Shown: positions 23,423-32,457 of the stretch, piece after piece
Layout of the letters: the number at the start of each line of letters is the position of its first letter
Numbering within the stretch: the first letter of the stretch is position 1
Origin: Rhodoglobus sp.
Lineage (GTDB): Bacteria > Actinomycetota > Actinomycetes > Actinomycetales > Microbacteriaceae
DNA length: 33,324 nucleotides
NCBI GenBank assembly: GCA_025463515.1
Contig: JAODAQ010000049.1
Location: 1-33,324 of the forward strand
Reading direction: 5' to 3'
Notes under the pieces: model-generated
Databases searched by the model: none
Seen by the model: the letters and a program-made list of their open reading frames with translations, nothing else
Told to the model about the DNA's origin: nothing
Made by a program: the position numbers and the translations under genes

Positions 23423-24009
23423 TCGAACTCCTTGAATCGTGCTGCGTGGCGGGCGAGGATGTCCGTCTCGATGTTGACGCGGTCGCCCGGCGTGAGGGTG
23501 CCGAGCGTGGTGGCGGTGAGGGTCTCGGGGATCAGGGACACCTCGAACCAGTCCCGCCCGACGGCGCTCACGGTGAGCGAGACGCCGTCGACGGCGATGG
23601 AGCCCTTGCGGGCGACGAGGGGGGCGACATCCGGGGCCAGGCTGAAGCGCAGCACGCGCCAGGCGCTGCCGTCCTCGGTGCTGAGCAGGGATGCGGTGCC
23701 GTCGATGTGGCCCTGCACGATGTGGCCGCCGAGACGGTCGCCCACCTGTGCGGCGCGCTCGATGTTGACGCGGCGGTCGGTGGCCATGGCGTCGAACCAG
23801 CTCATCGCGATGGACTCCGCCATCACGTCGGCGGTGAACCAGTCCGGGCCCTGGTCGACGACGGTGAGGCACAGGCCGCTGACCGAGATCGAGTCGCCGT
23901 GCTTGGCGTCGGAGACGGCGAGCGGTGCGCGTACGGTGAGGCGCGCGGCATCCGCGCCCTGCTCCCAGGCCGTGACCTGGCCGAGCTCTTCGATGATTCC
24001 GGTGAACAT
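23419..24009 (-). CDS. ribE: Riboflavin synthase, alpha chain
   Basis: This 196-residue protein dismutates two lumazine molecules to riboflavin. It begins with the diagnostic MFTGIIEE and has two lumazine-binding repeats: SISVSGLCLTVVDQGPDWFTADV with GGHIVQGHIDG, and SIAVDGVSLTVSAVGRDWFEVSLIPETL. ATG 24009 follows AAAGG by about five bases. Its start codon lies three bases from the end of ribD, and the stop overlaps ribBA as ATGA. Confidence 0.95.
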   Translation of the reverse strand: MFTGIIEELGQVTAWEQGADAARLTVRAPLAVSDAKHGDSISVSGLCLTVVDQGPDWFTADVMAESIAMSWFDAMATDRRVNIERAAQVGDRLGGHIVQGHIDGTASLLSTEDGSAWRVLRFSLAPDVAPLVARKGSIAVDGVSLTVSAVGRDWFEVSLIPETLTATTLGTLTPGDRVNIETDILARHAARFKEFE

Positions 24010-24011
24010 AT

Positions 24012-25064
24012 CTACCTTTCGGTGGTCGAGCCTGTCGAGACCCGGTGGTCGAGCGGAGTCGAGGCCGGCCTCGCCGTGATGAGGATGTCGTCGCCGAGTG
24101 ACTCGACGGCGGTGATGTGCAGCTCGCGGGCCTCGCCGATGCTCGTGATGCCCAGGTCGCCCACGGCGAGCCTGTCGCCCCCGAGCAGCTTGGGCGCGAG
24201 GTAGACGAGGTACTCGTCGACAAGGCCGGCCGCGATGAACGCGCTGGCCAGCGTCGGGCCGCCCTCGACATAGGCGCGCCGGATGCCCTGCTCGAACAGC
24301 CACGCGAGAACCTCGTCGAGGTTCCGGGAGCCCGTCTCGAGCACCCCTCGCGGGTGGTCCCACAGTTTCGCGTCGCCGGGGATCGGCCGCGTGCCGAGCA
24401 CCACGGGCAGGGGCTGCTGCTCCAGGAGCTCTCCCGCGTCGCCCCGCGCGGTCAGTGTCGGGTCGTCGGCGAGCACCGTGCCGGTGCCGACGAGGATCGC
24501 GTCGCTCGCGGCGCGCTGCTCGTGCACGCGCTGCCGGGCGGCGGTGCCGGTGATCCACTGGCTCGAGCCGTCGGCGGCGGCGGCGCGGCCGTCGAGGGTG
24601 GACGCCCACTTCACGGTCACGAACGGTCGCCGCAGCCGGGCGGACGTGAGCCACACGCGCAGGAACTCCTCGGCCTCGTCGGCGAGCACGCCGCCCTCCA
24701 CCTCCACGCCGGCGTCGCGCAGGGTCTGGGCGCCGCCCGCGCTCGAGACCCCGGGGTCGGAGACCGCGTAGACGACCGTGGTGATCCCCGCGGCGATGAG
24801 CGCGAGCGAGCAGGGGCCGGTGCGCCCGGTGTGGTTGCAGGGCTCGAGGGTCACGACGGCGGTGAGGCCCGTGGCATCCGCGACCTTGGAGAGCGCGTCG
24901 ACCTCGGCGTGCGGGGTGCCGGCGCCGCGGTGCCAGCCTTCGGCGACGATCGTGCCGTCCGCGTCGAGGAGCACGCAGCCGACCTGCGGGTTGACGCCGA
25001 GCGCGGGCCCGTTGGCGGCGAGGACGAGCGCGTGGCGCATCGCGGTCTCGTGCAGTTCGCTCAT
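24012..25064 (-). CDS. ribD: Bifunctional riboflavin biosynthesis deaminase/reductase
   Basis: This 350-residue enzyme carries out the deamination and reduction that follow GTP ring opening. The N-terminal cytidine-deaminase-like domain has HAEVDAL and the zinc motif PCNHTGRTGPC (about residues 49-85). The C-terminal reductase starts RPFVTVKWASTLDGRAAAADGSSQWITG and includes DAILVGTGTVLADDP and YVEGGPTLASAF. The final 16 or so residues (STPLDHRVSTGSTTER) are encoded by family 2 repeat DNA, so the ancestral end was probably near ILITARP. ATG 25064 has AGGA about nine bases upstream and lies 66 bases after the FMN riboswitch. It is the first gene of the operon. Confidence 0.95.
   Translation of the reverse strand: MSELHETAMRHALVLAANGPALGVNPQVGCVLLDADGTIVAEGWHRGAGTPHAEVDALSKVADATGLTAVVTLEPCNHTGRTGPCSLALIAAGITTVVYAVSDPGVSSAGGAQTLRDAGVEVEGGVLADEAEEFLRVWLTSARLRRPFVTVKWASTLDGRAAAADGSSQWITGTAARQRVHEQRAASDAILVGTGTVLADDPTLTARGDAGELLEQQPLPVVLGTRPIPGDAKLWDHPRGVLETGSRNLDEVLAWLFEQGIRRAYVEGGPTLASAFIAAGLVDEYLVYLAPKLLGGDRLAVGDLGITSIGEARELHITAVESLGDDILITARPASTPLDHRVSTGSTTER
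24021..24064. repeat. Family 2 repeat, two units, coding for the RibD C-terminus
   Basis: The units GGTGGTCGAGCCTGTCGAG (24021-24039) and GGTGGTCGAGCGGAGTCGAG (24044-24063) lie back to back. They are related to the palindromes at 21645 and 28744. They are inside the ribD reading frame, just before its stop. Confidence 0.75.
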
Positions 25065-25130
25065 CCGGTCGGTCCTTGTCTTGTCGAAAGACGGACTCCG
25101 GGTTAAGTGGGACGGCAAGGCCGAACCACT

Positions 25131-25274
25131 CGTGCTTCCTCTCATCCGGACTGAGAACCCTTGCGAGTTCATTACCGTCGGTCCCGGAATTCCACCAGGT
25201 CAACCCGGCTGCTCTCACAGCAGGGTTCGCGGACTATCACCGCCGGTTCGGACTTTCACCGACCCCGGAGCACG
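25131..25274 (-). promoter_or_regulatory. FMN riboswitch (RFN element)
   Basis: On the minus strand the conserved RFN blocks occur in order. CGTGCT opens the P1 stem, then come GGGGTCGGTGAAAGTCC, AACCGGCGGTGATAGTCCGCGA, a variable arm, GACCTGGTGGAATTCC, GACCGACGGTAATG, and CAGTCCGGATGAGAGG, with AGCACG closing P1. It binds FMN and represses the operon. No U-tract terminator is visible between it and ribD; a small GTCTT/AAGAC hairpin near the ribosome site suggests translational control. TACACT (minus, 25294-25289) may be the promoter -10. Confidence 0.95.
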
Positions 25275-25320
25275 TTTACTTACGTCGAGTGTAACGCCGC
25301 TGCCCGGGGAGTATTCCCGG

Positions 25321-25344
25321 GGGGTCGCCTCGTTACGCGACCCC
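25321..25344. promoter_or_regulatory. Perfect 8-bp hairpin in the rib/abiEi divergent region
   Basis: GGGGTCGC at 25321-25328 and GCGACCCC at 25337-25344 are perfect arms around eight bases. A second small inverted CCCGGG pair lies at 25303-25321. The hairpin sits upstream of the riboswitch promoter and of the repeat at 25351. It has no T-tract on either side. Confidence 0.4.
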
Positions 25345-25350
25345 GCTTCC

Positions 25351-25376
25351 GCGCGCAATTCAGGCTGGATGGCGCC
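25351..25376. repeat. Family 3 repeat, left single arm
   Basis: GCGCGCAATTCAGGCTGGAT plus GGCGCC matches, inverted, the arm at 26420-26443 at nearly every base. It lies between the riboflavin operon and the AbiEi-like gene, so copies of this arm flank that gene. Confidence 0.65.
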
Positions 25377-25501
25377 TAATGTGCTGAAACGGCCGTTTGA
25401 GCCTGCTGCCAAGACACGCAGCCTGAAAAGTGCTCCGGGCTGTCATCCACAGATCGGCGATAAAGGGGAGGTCCGTCTTCTCACTGCCGGAGGATGCTCG
25501 G

Positions 25502-26338
25502 ATGCCGAGAATCCTCCACCGCCGTGACCTTCGGGCCGCAGGCCTCAGTGGGCACGAGATCACGGCCCGTGTCCGCAGCGGCGCGCTCGTCCGCATCCGC
25601 CGCGATCATTACGCCCTCCCGGGTGTCGATAGCGCGACGCTGGTGTCCACGAGAGTCGGCGGTCGACTGGCATGCGTGTCTGCTCTCCGCGACGTCGGAG
25701 TCTTTGCTGCCGAGCCCATCGCTGCGCATGTACACATCCCCGGTAACCACTCGCGGTCCCGGAGCCCGCGCGATCGACGGGTGCGACTGACTCCCGAGAA
25801 CCGCGACGGAGTCGAGCTGCACTGGCATCCCTTGGTCGATGCGCACAGCACCGAGCACCGCGTCGGGTTGGTCGATGCGCTCCGCCAAGTGCTCCGATGC
25901 CAGCCTGCGCCGCTTGCGGTCGCATCCATCGACAATGCTCTCTTCCTGGGCTTGCTCCGACCGGGGGAGGTGGCGGCGGTCTTCAACGGAATGCCTCGTC
26001 GACTGCTCCACCTGCAACAACGGGTGAATGGGCGCTCAGAGTCAGGGCAGGAGAGCGTCATCCGGTGGTGGCTCGAGGAGGCGGGACTCGAGTTCGAGAT
26101 ACAGGTCGACATCCTCGGTGTCGGCAGGGTCGATTTCCTAGTGGAGGGGCGCCTCGTCATCGAGGCTGACAGCCGTCTCGGGCATTCCACGTGGGAGCAG
26201 CAGACGCGAGACCGCGATCGTGACCTTGAGCTCGCGCGTCGCGGGATTGCGACCCTTCGCCCGCACTACTCCGCGATCATGTTCGCCCCGCAGCCTGTGA
26301 TTGCCGCAGTTCTCGGTCTGCTTGAGCGGCTTCGTTAG
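25502..26338 (+). CDS. AbiEi-like winged helix plus DUF559 nuclease-like protein
   Basis: This is a 278-residue protein. The N-terminal segment ILHRRDLRAAGLSGHEITARVRSGALVRIRRDHYALPG resembles the winged-helix antitoxin domain of type IV AbiEi-like proteins. The C-terminal segment ESVIRWWLEEAGLEFEIQVDILGVGRVDFLVEGRLVIEADSRLGHS, then RDRDRDLELARRGIATLRPHY, matches DUF559, a Vsr/PD-(D/E)xK-like fold with candidate catalytic Glu and Asp in VDFLV and IEAD. No cognate toxin gene is adjacent. Codon use is less GC-biased than in the neighbours (ATA, CTA, TTT seen), suggesting a mobile history. ATG 25502 has GGAGG eight bases upstream. Its activity is unproven. Confidence 0.85.
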   Translation: MPRILHRRDLRAAGLSGHEITARVRSGALVRIRRDHYALPGVDSATLVSTRVGGRLACVSALRDVGVFAAEPIAAHVHIPGNHSRSRSPRDRRVRLTPENRDGVELHWHPLVDAHSTEHRVGLVDALRQVLRCQPAPLAVASIDNALFLGLLRPGEVAAVFNGMPRRLLHLQQRVNGRSESGQESVIRWWLEEAGLEFEIQVDILGVGRVDFLVEGRLVIEADSRLGHSTWEQQTRDRDRDLELARRGIATLRPHYSAIMFAPQPVIAAVLGLLERLR

Positions 26339-26359
26339 GTGTCGGGCGGCTCGGATCGA

Positions 26360-26443
26360 GCACAACTCAGGCCGGACGGGCGCAGTCGCGCTCGGCGCTC
26401 GTCGAGTCGGCGCTTCGGGGCGCATCCAGCCTGAATTGTGCGC
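26360..26443. repeat. Family 3 inverted repeat
   Basis: GCACAACTCAGGCCGGACGG (from 26360) and GCGCATCCAGCCTGAATTGTGCGC-like DNA at 26420-26443 form imperfect inverted arms around about 36 bases. The right arm also matches the single arm at 25351-25376. The 126-base gap 26339-26464 contains only this element. It may act as a terminator between the convergent AbiEi-like and HAD genes. Confidence 0.7.
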
Positions 26444-26464
26444 ACCGCTCGGTCCGCCGCGCCT

Positions 26465-27174
26465 TCAGCCCGCGACGAGCGCCGGCAGCTCCGCGAGCGT
26501 GCGGATCACGTGCGCACCGGATGCCGCGGCCTCCGCGAGCTCGTCGGGCTCCGGGTCACGGTCGCGAAGCAGCCAGACCCCCGTGAGCCCGGCGCCGCGG
26601 GCGCCGATCGCGTCGGTGTGGAGGCGGTCGCCGATGTAGGCCGCCTCGGACGGGTCAACGTCGAACAGCGCGCAGGTGTGGAGGAAGATCGAGGCATCGG
26701 GCTTGGGAGTACCGAACTCACCGCTCGTAACCACGTGCTCGAACTGCGCGGCCAGCTCGAGGGTGTCGAGCTTGGGCTGCTGGAAGCTCGGGATGCCGTT
26801 GGTGATCATGCCGAGCCGCAGGCCCGAGCCCTTGAGGGCGCGCAGGCAGGGGAGGGCGTCGTCGTACAGGGCCCACGCGCGCACGTACTCGACGAGGTAC
26901 TCCTCGAACCACTGCTCAGCCGCGACGTCGGTGCCGAAGGTCTCGCCGAACCCGGCCATGAAGTCGCGGGCGCGGGCGCGGCGCTGGCCGAGGTAGTCGA
27001 GCTCGCCGGTGAGGTAGCGGTGGTAGTGCTGCTCCTCGAGGGCGTCCCAGCGATCGAGGTGCGCTGCGGCATCCACGTCGGGCAGGGTGGTGGCGACATG
27101 CGCGGCGATACCGTCGCGCACCGCCTGCCGGTGGTGGAACAGGGTGTCGTCGAGGTCGAACAGCACGACCCGGA

Positions 27175-27178
<4 letters not shown>
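26465..27178 (-). CDS. HAD-superfamily hydrolase (YjjG-like phosphatase)
   Basis: This 237-residue protein has the HAD motifs in order: motif I FDLDDTLF (nucleophile Asp8, Asp10), a helical cap, motif II ITNG, motif III Lys in FGTPKPDASIF, and motif IV YIGDRLHTDAIGA. The cap type and the GDRLHTD spacing fit the YjjG/HAD-IA nucleotidase-like group, but the substrate is not determinable. GTG 27178 overlaps the GNAT stop by four bases, so it is translated from the trpS-GNAT transcript. Confidence 0.9.
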
Positions 27179-28736
<1,558 letters not shown>

Positions 28737-28743
28737 TCACGCC

Positions 28744-28787
28744 GGTGATCGAGCGAAGTCGAGATCACCAGCGCGAAGTCGAGATCA
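28744..28787. repeat. Family 2 repeat between trpS and xth
   Basis: GGTGATCGAGCGAAGTCGAG (28744-28763) is the same arm as at 21645-21664 with one change. A second partial unit, GCGCGAAGTCGAGATCAC, follows at about 28771-28788. On the minus strand the TGA stop of the exonuclease gene is read from the GTGATC at the right edge. Confidence 0.75.
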
Positions 28788-29627
28788 CAGTGCGTAGTCG
28801 ACCACGACCGGCGCGTGGTCGCTCCACCGCTGGTCGTGCGCTACCGCACGGTCGACGGTGTAGTTCGCTACCGTCGCGGCAAGCGCGGGCGTGGCGACGT
28901 GGTAGTCGATGCGCCAGCCGGTGTCGTTGTCGAAGGCCTGGCCGCGCTGCGACCACCACGTGTACGGGCCGTCGACCTGGCCGGCCCACTTCCGGCCGAC
29001 GTCGACCCAGCCGAGGCCAGGGCCCGTGGTGCCGTCGACGCCCTCGACCGGCTCGCCGAGCGGGCCGAAGAACCTGTCGAAGTAGGAGCGCTCGCGGGGG
29101 AGGAATCCGGCCTGCTTGCGGTTGCCGCGCCAGTTGCGGATGTCGAGCTCGCGGTGCCCCACGTTCAGGTCGCCCACGATCAGGGCGAGCTCGCTGTGCC
29201 CCGCGAGCTCGGGCATCCTCTCCTCCATCGCGTCGAGAAACTTCCACTTCTCCGCCATCTTCGCGGCGTCGTCGGCGACGCCCGAGTGCACGTAGGTGCT
29301 CACGACCGTGACGATACTGCCGTCAACCTCGTAGTCGGCCTCGAGCCAGCGGCCGGCGCTGTCGAAGTCGTCGGCGCCGAGGGTGACGCGGTGGATCGAC
29401 GCTTTGTTCCGTGAAGCGATCGCCACCCCGGCGCGGCCCTTGGCGGTCGCGGCGTCGTGCAGGATGTCCCACTCCGGCCCGAGGAGCGCCTCGAGATCTT
29501 CCGTCGACGCCCGCACCTCCTGCATGGCGAGGATGTCGACGTCGCGCGCAGCGAGCCACTCGCCCATGCCCTTGCGGAAGGAGGCGCGAACCCCGTTGGT
29601 GTTCACGGACGCGATGCGAAGGGCCAT
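28785..29627 (-). CDS. xth: Exodeoxyribonuclease III
   Basis: This 280-residue endonuclease/exonuclease/phosphatase-fold enzyme acts as an abasic-site endonuclease and 3' exonuclease in base excision repair. RIASVNTNGVRASFRKG, the metal-binding Glu in AMQEVRA, GDLNVGHRELDIRN, WRIDYHVATP and the terminal SDHAPVVVDYAL are present. ATG 29627 is chosen because TAAGCT lies six bases upstream; TTG 29633 would add two residues. The final TGA lies at the edge of a family 2 repeat. Confidence 0.94.
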   Translation of the reverse strand: MALRIASVNTNGVRASFRKGMGEWLAARDVDILAMQEVRASTEDLEALLGPEWDILHDAATAKGRAGVAIASRNKASIHRVTLGADDFDSAGRWLEADYEVDGSIVTVVSTYVHSGVADDAAKMAEKWKFLDAMEERMPELAGHSELALIVGDLNVGHRELDIRNWRGNRKQAGFLPRERSYFDRFFGPLGEPVEGVDGTTGPGLGWVDVGRKWAGQVDGPYTWWSQRGQAFDNDTGWRIDYHVATPALAATVANYTVDRAVAHDQRWSDHAPVVVDYAL

Positions 29628-29639
29628 ACTCAAAGCTTA
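29628..29639 (-). promoter_or_regulatory. Probable leaderless promoter of xth (-10 TAAGCT)
   Basis: On the minus strand TAAGCT (29639-29634) is followed by six bases and ATG 29627. Its first bases are also the TAA stop of the upstream YihY gene, so termination of one gene and initiation of the next share DNA. Confidence 0.6.
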
Positions 29640-30587
29640 GAGAGCGGCACCGACTCCGGTCGGCGGGGCCGAGGTCCTACGTCCCTTCATCCGGCGGCCG
29701 CTGAGATCGACTCCCGCGTCGTCCGAGCTGACCGCGATCCACGTTGCTCCCATGAGTGTGACCTGGCAGATCAGGTTGAACCAGATCAGGAGTCCGATGA
29801 TCACGGCGAACGAGGCGAGCAGCGGGTTCTTCGTCGCCCCGCCGAGCAGCGAGCTCCCGAGCGCCTGCAGCACGCCGAGCGCGATCGCGGCCAGCAGCAC
29901 GCCCTGCGCGAGCTGGCGGAACGGGATGTGGATGCCCGACACGATCCGGTAGAACGCCCCGAGCACCACCGCGTCCAGGATCAGCACGATCACGAGTCCG
30001 ACGGCGCGTGCGGAGACGATCGCGGCATCCGAGTGCTGGTCGATGCCGAGCCAGTCGAACACCGTGCTGAGCGCCGCCGTGCTGAACACCGAGAGGCCCG
30101 CGGAGAGCACCATGGCGAGCCCGAACGCGAGAGCCAGGCCAAGGTCCTTGAGCTTGAGCAGCAGGAAGTTCGTCGGCACGGTGGGCAGCCCGAACAGCAG
30201 GCGCACGGCGTCGCGGCCGGAGGCCAGCCAGCCGAGGGCGGTGAAGAGCAGGCCGACCGCGGCGATCGCGCCGGTCCAGGTCAGGATGCCCGTGGCGAAG
30301 AGCGCGTCGACATCGACCGCCCCGCCCGAGCCGGTGTCGATGAGCCCCGGCACGTTCGTCTGCAGGAGGGTGAGGAACGCCTCCTCGAGCTCCGGGTTCG
30401 ACGTGATCGCGAAGCCCGCGATCGCGAACCCCACCCAGATCGCGGCGAACACCGCGAACAGCGCCTGGTACGAGAGCCCGGCGGCGAGCAGCGGCCCGCC
30501 TTTCGCGTTGTACTGCATGAAGACCCGCACCGGCTTGAGCTTCTGCACCCGGGTGACGACGGCCGTGATCCGCTGCTTCAACGCCAT
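29637..30587 (-). CDS. YihY/BrkB family inner membrane protein
   Basis: This 316-residue protein has about six transmembrane helices. It opens with a basic segment, then NAKGGPLLAAGLSYQALFAVFAAIWVGFAIAGF, which is the YihY/UPF0761 signature (LAAGLSYQ...F). LLFTALGWLASGRDAVRLLFGLP and LIWFNLICQVTLMGATWIAV are further typical segments. The C-terminal tail is basic and cytoplasmic. The function is not settled in this family; the historical name ribonuclease BN is not supported. ATG 30587 follows a -10 with six-base spacing. Confidence 0.92.
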   Translation of the reverse strand: MALKQRITAVVTRVQKLKPVRVFMQYNAKGGPLLAAGLSYQALFAVFAAIWVGFAIAGFAITSNPELEEAFLTLLQTNVPGLIDTGSGGAVDVDALFATGILTWTGAIAAVGLLFTALGWLASGRDAVRLLFGLPTVPTNFLLLKLKDLGLALAFGLAMVLSAGLSVFSTAALSTVFDWLGIDQHSDAAIVSARAVGLVIVLILDAVVLGAFYRIVSGIHIPFRQLAQGVLLAAIALGVLQALGSSLLGGATKNPLLASFAVIIGLLIWFNLICQVTLMGATWIAVSSDDAGVDLSGRRMKGRRTSAPPTGVGAAL

Positions 30588-30599
30588 TCCCTCACCCTA
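30588..30599 (-). promoter_or_regulatory. Probable leaderless promoter of the YihY gene (-10 TAGGGT)
   Basis: On the minus strand TAGGGT (30599-30594) precedes GAGGGA and ATG 30587. The GAGGGA could alternatively be a close ribosome site, but its spacing of zero is too short. Confidence 0.5.
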
Positions 30600-30627
30600 T
30601 GGGGCACCGAGGCAGCGACCGGAAGCC

Positions 30628-30640
30628 TTGACATTAGGCT
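30628..30640 (+). promoter_or_regulatory. Candidate promoter elements of ptsI
   Basis: TTGACA at 30628-30633 and TAGGCT at 30635-30640 nearly touch, so they cannot be the -35 and -10 of one promoter. TAGGCT is the better -10, giving a start near 30647 and a leader of about 29 bases. That leader contains AGAGGA at 30662-30667, eight bases before ATG 30676. Confidence 0.4.
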
Positions 30641-30675
30641 GGCCCCGGGCAACTTCGACGGAGAGGACCAATTCA

Positions 30676-32316
30676 ATGGAACTGCACGGAGTGGGTGTCG
30701 GACGCGGTATCGCGGTCGGCCCGATCCTCAGGATGCCCGACCCCCTGCCCGAGCCCGAAGCCGGCAGCCACGCCGGTGATGCGGCCGCCGAGTACGCGAG
30801 AGTGGGGGAGTCCCTTGCCGCCGTCTCGGAGGAGCTCGCCGCGAAGGGCGCCAAAGCCGGCGGCGAAGCGCAGGCGGTGCTCGAGGCGGCATCCATGATG
30901 GCGCAGGACCCGACGCTCAGCGACGACGTCAAGGCGCGCATCGACTCAGGCACGAGCGGCGAGCGCGCGGTGTTCGAGGCGTTCGCGGCGTTCCAGGAGA
31001 TCCTCATCGGCATGGGCGGCTACATGGCCGAGCGGGCGACCGACCTCGGCGACGTGTCGCAGCGCATCATCGCCCACCTGCGCGGGGTGCCGGCACCGGG
31101 TGTGCCCACGAGCGACACCCCGTTCATCCTCGTCGCCCCCGATCTTGCCCCGGCCGACACGGCGCTGCTCGACCTCGACAAGGTGCTCGGCCTCATCACC
31201 CGTGACGGCGGCCCGACCAGCCACACCGCGATCCTCGCCCGCTCGAAGTCGATCCCCGCGATCGTGGGCGTCACGGGAGCGCTCGACCTCGCGGACGGCA
31301 CGGTCGTGGTGGTGGATGCTGCGGCAGGCCTCGTCACGTCAGACCCGAGTGAGGCGCTCATCGCCGACGCGAACTCGCGCATCGCGGCCCGTGCTGCCGC
31401 CTCGACGATCCCGATCGTGGACGGCGCGCTCGCCGACGGCACGAAGGTGCCGCTGCTCGCGAACGTGGGCTCCCCGAAGGACGGCCCCGGCGCCGTCGAG
31501 CTCGGCGCGGAGGGCGTCGGCCTGTTCCGCACGGAGTTCCTCTTCCTCGACTCGAAGACCGCGCCGACGGTCAAGGAGCAACAGGAGAAGTACACCGAGC
31601 TGCTCTCGTACTTCCCCGGCAAGAAGGTGGTCGTGCGCGCGCTCGACGCGGGCGCTGACAAGCCGCTCGCGTTCCTCAACTCTGCGCACGAGGAGAATCC
31701 GGCCCTCGGCCTGCGCGGCCTGCGCGCGCTGCGGGCGAGCGAGCAGATCCTGCTCGACCAGCTCACGGCCCTCAAGGGCGCGCAGGATGCCACGGAGGCC
31801 GACCTCTGGGTCATGGCGCCCATGGTCGCCGACGCGGAGGAGACGAAGTACTTCGTGAAGCTCGGCAAGGCGCTCGGCCTCAAGACCGTCGGCGTGATGG
31901 CCGAGGTGCCGTCGCTCGCGGTGATGGCCGACCAGGTCCTCGCTGCCGCCGACTTCGTGTCGATCGGCACCAACGACCTGACCCAGTACACGCTCGCAGC
32001 GGACCGCATGCTGGGCTCGGTCGCGAGCTACCAGGACCCGTGGCATCCGGCGGTCCTTCGCCTCGTGAAGCTCTTGGGCGACGCAGGCGCGGCCGCGGGC
32101 AAGGGCGTGGGAATCTGCGGCGAGGCGGCAGCCGACCCCCAGCTGGCCGTCGTCCTGGTCGGGCTCGGGGCGACCACGCTCTCCATGACGCCGGCCGCGC
32201 TCGCCGATGTGCGGGCCGAGCTCGCGACGGTCACGCTCGAGCAGGCCAAGGCCAGGGCCGCAGCCGCGCTCGGGGCCTCGGATGCCGCATCGGCCCGCCG
32301 TGCGGCGGCCGCCTGA
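30676..32316 (+). CDS. ptsI: PTS enzyme I (phosphoenolpyruvate-protein phosphotransferase)
   Basis: This 546-residue cytosolic protein takes phosphate from PEP and passes it to HPr for sugar uptake. The N-terminal domain carries the phosphorylated His183 in GGPTSHTAILARS. The C-terminal barrel has GAEGVGLFRTEFLFL, NPALGLRGLRALR, SIGTNDLTQYTLAADR and Cys481 in GICGEAAADP. The family length is about 550-575, so it is slightly short. ATG 30676 has AGAGGA at 30662-30667. ptsH is not in the window. A hairpin lies directly after the stop. Confidence 0.96.
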   Translation: MELHGVGVGRGIAVGPILRMPDPLPEPEAGSHAGDAAAEYARVGESLAAVSEELAAKGAKAGGEAQAVLEAASMMAQDPTLSDDVKARIDSGTSGERAVFEAFAAFQEILIGMGGYMAERATDLGDVSQRIIAHLRGVPAPGVPTSDTPFILVAPDLAPADTALLDLDKVLGLITRDGGPTSHTAILARSKSIPAIVGVTGALDLADGTVVVVDAAAGLVTSDPSEALIADANSRIAARAAASTIPIVDGALADGTKVPLLANVGSPKDGPGAVELGAEGVGLFRTEFLFLDSKTAPTVKEQQEKYTELLSYFPGKKVVVRALDAGADKPLAFLNSAHEENPALGLRGLRALRASEQILLDQLTALKGAQDATEADLWVMAPMVADAEETKYFVKLGKALGLKTVGVMAEVPSLAVMADQVLAAADFVSIGTNDLTQYTLAADRMLGSVASYQDPWHPAVLRLVKLLGDAGAAAGKGVGICGEAAADPQLAVVLVGLGATTLSMTPAALADVRAELATVTLEQAKARAAAALGASDAASARRAAAA

Positions 32317-32331
32317 CCCCCGAACGGGGGT
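32316..32331 (+). terminator. Hairpin after ptsI, probable terminator
   Basis: ACCCCCG and CGGGGGT-type arms form a perfect stem with a two-base centre immediately after the ptsI stop. What follows is TGAAAAG, not a T-run, so the terminator is of the weak or Rho-assisted actinobacterial kind. Confidence 0.55.
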
Positions 32332-32336
32332 GAAAA

Positions 32337-32413
32337 GTAGTTGTTGAACTACCGTCATAACCCACCCGTAGTGGGGTCTCTCTGTATGAAGGAAGTACTA
32401 GTGCAACCTTCAT
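32337..32413 (+). promoter_or_regulatory. Structured upstream region of the sigma factor gene
   Basis: Three inverted repeats occur in sequence: GTAGTT/AACTAC at 32337-32352, CCCAC/GTGGG near 32361-32375, and ATGAAGG/CCTTCAT at 32386-32413. GAAC at 32346-32349 and CGTA at 32367-32370 are spaced about 17 bases apart, like -35 and -10 elements of ECF-type promoters, which would allow self-activation. The region is AT-richer than its surroundings. Confidence 0.4.
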
Positions 32414-32457
32414 CCCGCAGGGGACAATAAAAGAGGACCCGGGAATGGATCAGGGGG

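Noticed and set aside
26360-26443. CRISPR array or IS end
   Set aside because: The repeat arms are two or three, imperfect and unevenly spaced, with no spacers, and there is no transposase in the window.
29457-30779. 440-residue plus-strand reading frame over xth and the YihY gene
   Set aside because: It is antisense to two recognised genes, rich in Glu/Arg/His runs typical of shadow frames.
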